This document shows positions 54,401 through 62,881 of a stretch of 64,000 nt of DNA, piece after piece (position 1 is the stretch's first letter; every line of letters begins with the position of its first letter). The stretch is from Undaria pinnatifida (Eukaryota; Sar; Phaeophyceae; Laminariales; Alariaceae), in assembly GCA_012845835.1 (NCBI GenBank), contig JABAKD010000018.1, forward strand, positions 4,240,229-4,304,228. The letters run 5' to 3'. Below the pieces are notes generated by a model. It saw only the letters and a program-made list of their open reading frames with translations. It was not told the DNA's origin and did not search any database. A program made the position numbers and the translations under genes.

Positions 54401-57400
54401 ATATATTTTCAAAGGCGTGTTCCACTGTAACTCCAGCATAAACGCCGCCCCCGAACCGAAACCGAGTCTTCTTATTTGTTCCCGGAAAAAAAGCCAAGCC
54501 GGGTTTTCTTGTGGGTCCCTCTCTTATGATATAAGGCCGGGGTAGTGTTACTCGTAAATCTAGACCATGGGATTGGTCGTCGGGTTCTCTTTTCAATTTT
54601 CTCTCTGAAGATGGTTTTTTGCGCACATGGAATAGAGGTCCTTCAGTGAGGACCCTAAGAACAAGTATAGCTGAACCCCCTATTTACGGAAGACCATAGT
54701 AAATAGAACCAAATCTTCTTAGTAAAAATAGTCGAATATGTACGTTTTTGTGAGTACCGTAGGTCCCATTTACTATGCTCCCCCGTAAATAGAGCAGTGG
54801 GGGCCCGTCGCCCAGTTAGGCGGAGGCGTTGTGGTAATTCCCCTGGGAGCCTAACAAGGCTTAAGATATGGGACACGGCTTGATATAAAAAGGTTTCACA
54901 CGTGCCTTTCAAGGAGATGATGCTTTTGCCTCGCGGAATTGATCGCTATTCAGTTCGTCCGTGGCGTGTGTTGGACTGATACAAGAGCTTATCTAGTACA
55001 AGTGAGTGACCAACGTGGAACCTCCCTAGCATAGAAACCTGCAAACGGTGGCCTGTCTCTGTAGCTGACCCCTTCATCTTATTCTAGTGGGGGTGTCTAG
55101 AGCTCCTCATGTGAGGAGCACAAAAAAAAACTGGTGTTTTTTTTTGGGGGGGGAACGGTGTGTGGAGCTCGTAAAGTGAGGAGCAAAAAAACTATACCAG
55201 GTATTTTTTTTAGTGGGGGGGGGGCGGGGGGATGGGGTGCAGAGCTCTTTGAGTGAGAGCAAAAAAAAAAAAAAAAAGTGGTGCCCCCTCTACCGCCGTG
55301 GCCTACGTTGCATTTTTTTTTCCCAACACGCTTATCTGCACGGTCTGCTATTACGGAGATCCTTTGTTAACCCTTTTCGGACTTGATTTATCTTGATTAT
55401 AGTATATATCTTGATTATAGTATATACATATATATCGATTGTAGTGTAGATATCTTGATTATAGTATAGAAATATTTATTGTAATATAAATATCTTTATT
55501 ATAGTATAGATATCTTGATTATAGTACATATATTGATTGTTATATAGATATATTGATTATAATAGAAATATTGATCATAGTAGAGATATCTTGATTATAG
55601 TATATATATCTTGATTATAGTATATATTGATTATAGTATAGATATATTGATTATAGTATAGACATAATGATCATAGTATAGATATCTTGATTATAGTATA
55701 CATATCTTGATGACAGCAGAGCGACCAAAAAAACGACGATGCGTCTACAAGTACCGTGAGAGCGCGCAGCCGTACGAGCAGGATCATGCTGCCTGCGCCC
55801 GGTCCGTACGCGTCTTTGCATTGTTGGCGTCGTCGTTTGGACACCAATTGTATCATCGCCAACCAACCATTACTAGTACTAGCACTTGTCGATGCCGTAA
55901 TCGCGAATTTTCATCGTCAATTTTTCCCTCTGAAGCTCCCAAGGGGCTCATGGGACTAAATTAGTCACGCAAAAAAACGAGACTTGTACAGGTTTAGGTC
56001 GAGCACGTCCTGCGTGTCGACTAAACGATTGTGTTCGGGTGCGCTGTATAGCGTATATAGGTCGACTTAAAAAGCCCCAAAAAGACACGGGGATATATTT
56101 TTTTGTCTCCTCTTCTCGTTTGGATTTCATCCCAAAAACAGCGGGTCTCCAACGTAGTAGGTCAGGCTGATAATGATCTATCCGTTGTATTCAATCATGT
56201 GGCTGTGTCTGTCGAAAAGGTGGTGACCCTGTGGTATCGATGTCCGGAGCTGCTCCTGGGTAGCGAGACGTACGGTACCTCGATCGATCTTTGGGCCGCT
56301 GGTTGCATCCTGGGCGAGCTCCTGCTAGGCAAGCCTTTGATGCCCGGGAAGACAGATCTCGACCAAGTGCATAGGATATTCAAGGTGGATGTTCGTTTGT
56401 TGGATTTTTTTTTTTTTTTTTTCGGATTTCGGTTTTCGGTTGGATTTTGTTTTTTGACTGTTGGTTTTCGTTTTCGTTTTCGTTTGGCGTTTTCTAGTTT
56501 TTTTTTCTAGTTTTTTTTTTAGTTTTTTTCTTCTTTTTTGGTTATTTGGTTTCGTGGCTCTTGCCTCCCTTGCCCACAAATAACAAACCTTAATACTTCG
56601 AAGTATATATTATACGACACATGAAACCCTTCTTGCTAAAACTTCCGTGTGTATCCGCGTGTTCTGTGTGTGTCTTCTCGCGTATGCGTGCATCTTTTTT
56701 CACGCTCATATTTTTTTCACCGACGCAGTTGCTCGGCGCGCCCAACGAACGCATCTGGCCAGCACTGTCGGACCTTCCCAACGTGCGCTCCGGCAAGATA
56801 GACATCCTAGGAGTTCCACACAGGTGAGGAGGCTTTTTTATGTAGTTGATTAGCACTGCACTTTTTCTCTTGTTTTTTGCGTGGTGATTTGTGTGTGTGT
56901 CAAGTCAGCTCACGGCTGTTGACACCTGGAAAAACGTCGTGTCTTTTTTTTGGTTGGTTCTCGCTGCACATTGCTTTCCCCTTCCGGAATTTACGAGTGC
57001 AACTTGAGTGCATGGGACTCGCGCTACAGTGGAGGTAGAACTTTTTGAATTTTTTCACTTTTTTTTTGTCTGAATGACGGGGCCTCCTCAACCCCTCTAG
57101 AGCGCCAAAACCCCTACCTATACTAACTTCAAGTAAATTTGTCCCCCAAAAGGGTTTCCAGTGATGAAGGCGGTAACCCCTTTAGAGCCCTGAAACCCCT
57201 CCCTATACTAATTCCAAGTAATTGTGTCCCCAAAACGGGTTTCTAGTTGTAAAGGCGTTAACCCATGAAATCGTCGGAAATGTCGTCGCTGCTGTTTTTC
57301 AACCTGAACGTTTGTGTATACCTAGGCCGCCATGGGTTTGTTCATCACCGGGTTTCACCTTCGGTTTACTCAAAAGCTGTTGTGTGGGTGAGAGATATAC

Positions 57401-57874
57401 AGCGGAGGTCCTCAAGTGGTTAGGGGCCTCAGAAAACAAATGCTGCTGCTGCTGCTGTTGTTGTTGTTGTTGTTGTTGTTTGTTGTTGTTTGCTGTTGTT
57501 TGCTGTTGTTTGCTGTTGTTTGCTGTTGTTGTTGTTGTTGTTGTTTGCTGTTGTTTGCTGTTGTTGTTGTTGTTGTTTGCTGTAGATGTTGTTGTTTTCG
57601 TTGTCTCACATTAACTCTTGTCAAAAACCTAGAGTCCGTGGTCACACAAAGGTGCTGGAGCCCCTGGGAAGATCCGAAAAACCAAATGGAGTAAAAAAAA
57701 CGTCCGAGGAATTCTGCGCTGTTTCCCCACCCAAAACGCACGATACGAAGAAGGCGCACAAGTGAAATGATCCAAATTGCGAAATGAACTCACGTAGGGT
57801 TGGCACCTCTAAATCATACTTCATGGCATGTTTACTATGGTGCTACGGTAGTAGAAATGTGAGTTTCAGACCAA

Positions 57875-57909
<35 letters not shown>

Positions 57910-60853
57910 TTTCGTCGACGGGCGCTCCTCGCTTGCGGAGAGCTGTCGTGTGTGTTCGTATCCGATGTATAAATACATACTTTTAAAATTTGTAAAGCTC
58001 GTTTTGGCTGGTTGGTGTCGCTTGCCCGGTTGCTTGCGCGGTCGCTCGCACGTACTAGGACGTTACTTTTTACTTTCGTTTTCACCAGTTTTTTTGTTTT
58101 CATGTTTTCACTTGGTATCGCCCACACAGGAACGTCCTACGAGCATGTTTTCCCGCATCCTGAAAAGGGGAACATTGTACCTTACTATAATGTTCGCTAC
58201 TTGGTAGATAACTACTGCAGCACAATGGGATTTTTTATTGGGATGGACTTTAGTAAAAAAGTCAGTTGTTGGGCGGGGTATATATCAGCTGGAATATTGT
58301 TGTGTATTGCTGATTCCAGCTGCACGATTTGGTTTCAGCGGAGAGTGCGATTGCGTCGCGCATCACCACCGACGAACAATCCCATGGGCCTCGTCGCTCG
58401 AACTAGGATTTGAAAATCTGAATTCGACAGTTTTGACTGATGTCGCGCTGAACGTTTGTTTTTATTTTTCTTGCAGATTTTTGTTTATTGCTGTATCGCG
58501 TACGAGCACGGAGGAATATATAACCCGATGGCATCGATCTATGTTATCGGGAAACACTTAAGTGAGAGATTCCAACGACACTGCGCGACCCCCCGTCAAT
58601 CGGAATCTATGTTTTCGGGAAACACTAAGTGAGAGATTTCAACGGCACTGCGCGACCCCCCGTCAATCGGAACCGTTTTGGCAAGAGGCATCCCACGGTA
58701 CGGTAGGGGTTAGCACTTTTTGGACCAAACGTTTTTGACTGGTTGGACTCCTCGAATGTGGACCTATCGGCTAGTATGATGCTTGTTTTCGGGTATATAC
58801 TTGTTTTGGAACTAGCGTGTACCCTGGTAGAAAAATGTCGGTCGGGTTGCGCGAACGAAAATTTTCGTAGGAGTCGTGTGTAGTGTGAGATATGGAGCTC
58901 ATGATGGGAGCGCGGAAAATTTCTTGGAGTCTGCTGCACCTCTAGCGTGGGATGACTCGCCGAAAAAAGCGCCACAGGCGGCACAGGTGCTCTGACTTTA
59001 TCATGCGCGGTCTCTCTCCCTCCCTATCTTCTGAATAGGTACAACAACCTGGGGGCGCTTTTGCCCCACGTGAGCAAAGCGGGGGTGGAGCTTCTGAACG
59101 AAATGCTCACGTACGACCCCGACCAGCGATTATCGGCCAGGTACGAATGCGATCGTTCTTCCAATAAAAACGTAGTCCGTTAAGCAGAAACGCCGTTCGT
59201 AAAAATAGAAGGGCCTGCTTGTACTTGTACTGTTATTGAGTTTCGCCCGCCCAACATATGACAGCTTGTTGTGCTGTAAATCAATCGCTCGTGAATTGGA
59301 AAGTATGCTGTATTCTGCAAATAGTAATCGTTTTTACCGGTATTTTAGCACGCGATCTTCGCTCGGATTTCAGTCTATTTCGGCATGTTCCACGTGCGAT
59401 TGAGAATATTGGATGTATAGTACGACACGGCACATGCGCAGCATCTCCAAACGGCAAAATAGCAGGGCTTTTCACATGTCAGGTCGAGTCGGGGTAACCC
59501 GTCCCGACCCGCGAGATTTGAAAACCCCCTGACCCGACCCGACCCGTCCCGTGATATAACTCATACATCTCCTAACCCGACCCCACTCGACCCTCAAGAT
59601 TTTGATGACGTCCTGGCATGATCCGCTAGTCGCATGATCCGCGGGTCGGGTCATTGCCCGTGAACAGCCCTGAAAAATTTATCCAAATCGTGACCTAGAT
59701 GATGTTGTGATCTGTACATATCTAGGTCGCGATCTATTGTGGATGATCTTGTGATGTGAATGATCTGGATCGTGATCTACTGTAGATCGTGATGTATTCA
59801 GTGTGTGGTGATGTGTGGACCATGATGTAGATGATCTTGTTATCTTCATGATCTAGATCGTGATCTGTTTTAGTTGTGAAACAATGTTTGGACGCGGCCT
59901 CTTTTTTCGTACGTCACCCCTTTTTCTGCGCCCCCTACGCTTTACCAGGGCAGCACTTCGACACCAGTACTTCCTGAACAAGCCCTTGCCCAAGAGCCCA
60001 GACGTGATGCCCACCTTCCCGACAAGGCATGGCCCGGTGAGATATTTCAACCCCACTTTTTTTTTTGGCGCGCTGTTCTCCGGTTGCCGAGGTTTTTTCC
60101 TCTAGCTTGCGACTGCGGGGCAAGCAATGGGTCCGTCGTTACTTAAAACGTATGTCTGGATCCCGGCCGAGCTCCGTGGCGCGTACTCTCCCGCCTGTTG
60201 CACAGCATCGGCCCTGCTTTGCCCTCTCTGATGTCTGCTACGACGCAGTTGCATACAACCAGCATTTGTGTCGAACATATACGTACCTGTTGCACCTAGT
60301 CCTGTAGCTTCCGTTGTACAACTCGCACTGAACACGTAAAAACTCGCTTGACAAAACCGCCCTCCGTGCGTCCGTCTACCTGGGAGATTGCCACCTAGCT
60401 TCTATTTCTCGAGTTATTGTGTTCCTCGCTAGCACCTGGGAATTGGTCGCACCGAGCAAGACCAACATAGCAAAACCCATACTGCCGCCTGCTGCGTTTC
60501 GCCAAGCCGCGCAGGACCCATAGACACCCGTATGCTAATTTTTTTTCTCGGTCTGCTGCTGTGCTACTGCATCACACCTGGCCCTCCAGGCTCTGTACTT
60601 GTGGCAGTCACGGTACCGCAGCGGCCGCGATGTGAGCCTCTAACCACAAACGGTGCTTCCGTGTGTATGTGTATATGTATATGCCCTTGTGTATGTACCA
60701 GGTACCTGGTATGCGTGAGTGGAGTGTGTGTTGTAATAGGCACACAAAACAATGGAGAAGAGCGGTGGATTGCTTTTTTCCAAAAGCAGCCGCTCAGCCT
60801 CGCCGCCACAAAATCAGTACCTAGCAGCAGCGCAGCAGCAGCAGTACAGCAGC

Positions 60854-60892
<39 letters not shown>

Positions 60893-62627
60893 GCAGCAGC
60901 AGCAACAACAACGGCAGCCGTGTTTTAAGGCTGTTGCCTTCGTGCCAGAATGTCACCCGTGGTGTATGTGTTTGTGGTTGGTGCACCACAGGGTTCGAAC
61001 CACCACATTATTTTGACGTCCAGTGGGATGATCAAACACACACCGACGAACCTCATACCAGGGATACGAATCATATAGCAGCGGAAACAAAAAAGCAATA
61101 TATCATACCCGTCATTGGAACGCCTGTGTTCCGCCTGTTCGACTTGCGCTGCCCCCAGGGATATCAAAGGTGGGGGGGGGGGGGGGGGGGTGCCTCCCCG
61201 AAGGAGAACCTTGCACTGTATACCACCTTTGATAAGGAACACATATAATCATAGTATTGAAACCGTCGAACGTCGCAACCCAAGGCGAACTAAGCCACGA
61301 AAAATATAGGTTGTACGACCTGGTTCCGGCGACACCCGAAATGATCCATCTTCGCAAGGACGCGCGCTGCCCTTTTAAGAGCTGAAAAATGCAACTTTAG
61401 CAGGGTTGTCGGTCATGACGAGAAGACAAAACTTGTGAAGGGGCTTTTATTTATGCTTTTTCTGTAGGTACGAGGTAGCTCTTTCAATATTTTTGGGATT
61501 TTTCGGTAACTTTGATCCGAAATATCTCATGAGATTTTTAAAAAGTTGAAAAAAAGTAAAAAAAACGGTTTTTTCTTCTTGTCACGAGGGACAACCCTGC
61601 CAAGTGTCATTCTCCAACTCTGAAAAACCAGCGCGCTTTGTTGATTACCGCGAAACGCAATATTTCCTGAATAGCTTCCAAGAGCTCAATACATTGTTTT
61701 TTGTAATTTGACAGACGTTTTTTTTCGGCCTTGTACAGCTCGCAGAATAAAACAGCAAAACAGGTTCGTATTACAGACGTCTTCTCCTTGCTGATACGTT
61801 CATGTCAACATGTCTAGGGTCGGATTATTCGATATATAGATCGATTTATGGGCTTAAGACTATTTCGCATAGATTTTACTATATACCGCAAGAATCCTTA
61901 TGCAGCAACGCCTTCCCAAGCACTACAAACAATTCCCATATCTCGTGTTCTTCGTCTCGCTCCAGAGAGCGGCGTCTTATCAACGTCATGTACTTATGTT
62001 GAGCGAAGCCAACGAGTCCACCTGACAGCGGCTCGCGGCAAGCCTCTGGACTAGCACATCCGCCACACTGCCACATGAGAACACTCAATTAACAGGTTAT
62101 GAGCCTCGACGCTTTTGGTACTCCGCATGGAGCTGGGGTCCATCGATTGCCTTCTCTATGGATAAATCAATGCATTGATTGATTTGGTGATTGCCTGATT
62201 GACTTTTGATTGATGGATTGGTTACTCGGTTGATTCATTGATTAATTAATTGTGCGTCCAACTACCGCACGTGCATCCGCTTTCACATCTGCCCTCGCAG
62301 GAACCGGCGAAACCGCAACTACAAACTCAAGCCAAGGCAAAAAATCAAGCAAACGGACAAATCCAACCGTCACCTTCACCCACCACCGCCACCGCGGTAG
62401 CAACGACCACCACCTCCACAACAGCTGCATCCGTTGGTGCAACCAAGGCCGTTCCAGATAGGCCAGCCGTAGAGGGAGCTTCTTCTGCCGTCGGCAGCAA
62501 CATTGTTGGCGTGGGGGGAGTTCGTAAAGAAGCGGAATGGGAAGGCGTTAGCGACTTTTTGGGGAGCGGGGTTGGGACGGGGAAGAAAAGTGGTAGCGTA
62601 CCTTCCTCTAAAAAGCCGAAGCGATAG
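48379..62627 (+). CDS. CDK10: CDK10-type cyclin-dependent kinase, nine exons
   Basis: Exons: 48379-48480, 49263-49475, 50008-50112, 51712-51783, 56220-56384, 56729-56823, 59039-59140, 59949-60036, 62301-62627. All junctions are AG/GT with consistent phase. Numbered from an in-frame ATG at 48370 the protein is 425 residues: Gly loop GEGAYGTVY 14-22, Lys36 in VALKK, PLTSLRE 49-55, HRDLK 130-134, DFGLA 150-154, PMTPK 163-167 with the T-loop Thr165, WYRCPE 172-177, a C-lobe to [13 protein letters not shown], then a 108-residue low-complexity tail ending [17 protein letters not shown] and PLPxxPxxMPTFP favour CDK10 over CDK11. In animals CDK10 pairs with cyclin M; here that is inference. A C-rich tract and CAG precede 48379, so this may be a 3' splice site with a further 5' exon not found. 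Intron sizes are 344-4,436 nt. Confidence 0.92.
48889..49068 (+). repeat. Family H repeat in CDK10 intron 1
   Basis: Shares acacctcacggcgcttcgcg and gatgtctgcctggtcgttga with 47995-48190. The decayed exon 2 copy follows 30 bp later. Confidence 0.6.
49098..49162 (+). pseudogene. Decayed copy of CDK10 exon 2, 5' part
   Basis: Matches the first 66 bases of exon 2, including aacatcgctgagagagatac, but the acceptor is lost (aagaat for aaggta) and the frame reaches TAA within 15 codons. A C-rich tract follows. Confidence 0.8.
49263..49475 (+). CDS. CDK10: CDK10 exon: cyclin-binding helix and hinge
   Basis: 71 codons: [20 protein letters not shown] carries the helix glutamate, then [19 protein letters not shown]. 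Acceptor ttcaag, donor gtgaga. Confidence 0.92.
49617..49710 (+). pseudogene. Decayed copy of CDK10 exon 2, 3' part
   Basis: Matches the end of exon 2 and its donor: gttcgagtact, gacctggc.gggctgctgg, tccgagtct and tgatgtgaga. Small insertions break the frame (cctgcgag for gcgaac). Confidence 0.8.
49774..49918 (+). repeat. Direct repeat of about 70 bp, two copies (CDK10 intron 2)
   Basis: Both copies start with gtcccgcgtt and contain ggtat, ggctcc, gtgc.g.gaaa and tcgctt.gtcac. Confidence 0.6.
50008..50112 (+). CDS. CDK10: CDK10 exon: catalytic loop
   Basis: 35 codons ending [20 protein letters not shown] plus NNK. The acceptor ttatcag follows a long C-rich tract; donor gtgctt. Confidence 0.93.
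50180..50325. repeat. Possible pogo-like MITE remnant
   Basis: Ends in gggggacccctaccactgta, like the pogo-element terminus. It contains a segment (gaccgccttgttgggggaag) that recurs inverted at 52033-52070. Confidence 0.4.
50550..50950 (-). repeat. SINE family B fragment and two family G motifs
   Basis: A reversed SINE B tail and body (50550-50680) is followed by a tandem pair of family G motifs (about 50740-50790 and 50885-50945) plus a repeated tcgctcgcttgatcc block. Confidence 0.5.
51055..51215 (-). repeat. Family C repeat, diverged (CDK10 intron 3)
   Basis: Reversed core recognisable as catcagctgtgaggtcga, ctcagctttgcaagctgcgt and gtgatacttcgatcg. Confidence 0.5.
51712..51783 (+). CDS. 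CDK10: CDK10 exon: DFG and activation segment
   Basis: 24 codons: [20 protein letters not shown] plus MTPK. Acceptor cgttcag, donor gtgtcg. Confidence 0.93.
51990..52385 (+). repeat. Direct repeat with pogo-type terminus motifs (CDK10 intron 4)
   Basis: 52030-52190 and 52225-52385 share aggc/gggcagtcatgtt, ctctggcacaccaccgcct, gacccctact/gctgt and gtctgactggcggtatgat. The gggacccctactgt at 52108 equals the inner face of the pogo-like terminus. Confidence 0.5.
52395..54530 (+). repeat. Array of four units of about 270 bp, split by insertions (CDK10 intron 4)
   Basis: Units begin near 52395, 52800, 53995 and 54280. Each has a tacacaata.gttgcaata block, a T run, a gagtg.cggg.c block, aaccgggaaactggct, cagggctag.tttctt, ccagcataac, a C-rich gap and ggtttcttgtgaggccc. 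Between units two and three is a further direct repeat (53057-53200 and 53319-53480, gccatcccacggta) and a family C insertion. Confidence 0.7.
53630..53995 (+). mobile_element. Family C repeat inserted in the intron 4 array
   Basis: Poly-C start (53625-53645), ctcttgttcaaacccagg, ctcaccggttatacgac, and the core to tatttttatttttg. It is flanked by the third array unit. Confidence 0.6.
54531..55380. other. CDK10 intron 4, little recognised
   Basis: Three repeats of a gtgaggagcaaaaaa block (55105-55285) separated by T/G runs. One 9-mer at 55195. No coding region. Confidence 0.4.
55384..55710 (+). repeat. AT-rich minisatellite, unit about 20 bp
   Basis: About 17 imperfect copies of (gata)tcttgattatagtata with insertions of 1-4 bases. 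It ends abruptly at gatgacagc. Confidence 0.9.
56220..56384 (+). CDS. CDK10: CDK10 exon: WYRCPE and helix F
   Basis: 55 codons: [55 protein letters not shown]. The acceptor is gaaaag, without a strong pyrimidine tract; donor gtggat. Confidence 0.93.
56729..56823 (+). CDS. CDK10: CDK10 exon: [11 protein letters not shown]
   Basis: [20 protein letters not shown] and KIDILGVPH, ending with two bases of an Arg codon. Donor gtgagg. Confidence 0.92.
57105..57255 (+). repeat. Family G motif, tandem pair (CDK10 intron 6)
   Basis: Two copies of the motif cctatactaa.ttcaagtaat ... cccaaaa.gggtttc.ag followed by a gtaaaggcg-type end. Other copies lie near 2660, 3110, 10570, 36310, 50740 and 50890. Confidence 0.6.
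57438..57600 (+). repeat. (GTT)n / GTTTGCT tract
   Basis: CTG then GTT runs, with a 12-bp gttgtttgctgt unit repeated several times. Confidence 0.85.
57881..57906 (+). repeat. (GT)n microsatellite
   Basis: Thirteen GT units in CDK10 intron 6. Confidence 0.9.
58543..58673 (+). repeat. 66-bp tandem duplication (CDK10 intron 6)
   Basis: Two copies share tcgggaaacact.aagtgag, cactgcgcgaccccccgtca and atcggaa. Confidence 0.8.
59039..59140 (+). CDS. CDK10: CDK10 exon: YNNLGALLP to YDPDQRLSA
   Basis: Completes the Arg codon, then [20 protein letters not shown] and [13 protein letters not shown], the conserved CDK C-lobe block. Donor gtacga. Confidence 0.92.
59463..59672. mobile_element. 210-bp hAT-like MITE (CDK10 intron 7)
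   Basis: Inverted ends CAGGGCTTTTCAC and GTGAACAGCCCTG. CAGGG termini are typical of hAT. The inside is filled with GACCCGACCCG/CGGGTCGGG motifs in both orientations. No clear 8-bp target duplication could be read, so the superfamily is tentative. Confidence 0.6.
59949..60036 (+). CDS. CDK10: CDK10 exon: [10 protein letters not shown] and MPTFP
   Basis: [20 protein letters not shown] then TFPTRHGP. This end-of-kinase motif is diagnostic for CDK10/11. Donor gtgaga. Confidence 0.92.
60841..60905 (+). repeat. (CAG)n microsatellite (CDK10 intron 8)
   Basis: CAG units with short interruptions. The open frame across it is compositional. Confidence 0.9.
61171..61190 (+). repeat. Poly-G run (CDK10 intron 8)
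   Basis: A run of 20 G, preceded by tcaaaggt and followed by tgcctcc. Confidence 0.8.
62301..62627 (+). CDS. CDK10: CDK10 last exon: low-complexity basic tail
   Basis: The acceptor is gccctcgcag. It encodes a Gln/Thr/Ala-rich segment, then [14 protein letters not shown], and ends with SSKKPKR and TAG. The last residues resemble a nuclear localisation signal. Assignment rests on frame, acceptor and position after a phase-0 intron. Confidence 0.75.
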   Translation, partial: EPAKPQLQTQAKAKNQANGQIQPSPSPTTATAVATTTTSTTAASVGATKAVPDRPAVEGASSAVGSNIVGVGGVRKEAEWEGVSDFLGSGVGTGKKSGSVPSSKKPKR

Positions 62628-62639
62628 CAGCAGCGGTAT

Positions 62640-62848
62640 ATAACTGCAGTGGCAGCAGCAGCGGCAGCAGGAACGGAAGTGGTATATACAGTAGTGTTTT
62701 TTATTTTATCTTGTTTTTGGGGGCAAAACCTGTTCATTATACCGGTACTGTACAAGAGATGTTGCATGTTTTTGTGTGTTATGCCATCAAGTAATTGTGT
62801 AGTGTTTAGTGGTATACGGGAGTATACGAGTGTTGCGGCCGCCGCTGC

Positions 62849-62881
<33 letters not shown>

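Noticed and set aside
55707-55964. Short open frame with [10 protein letters not shown], resembling a minus-strand frame near 39930
   Set aside because: The shared peptide is only about ten residues, and no wider similarity or gene structure was found.
58012-58413. Plus-strand open frame with hydrophobic segments in CDK10 intron 6
   Set aside because: No conserved motif, no splice fit to the kinase, and a T-rich origin for the hydrophobic start.
60532-61248. Long plus-strand open frame (238 codons)
   Set aside because: It lies in CDK10 intron 8 and its length comes from the CAG tract and the poly-G run. No domain.
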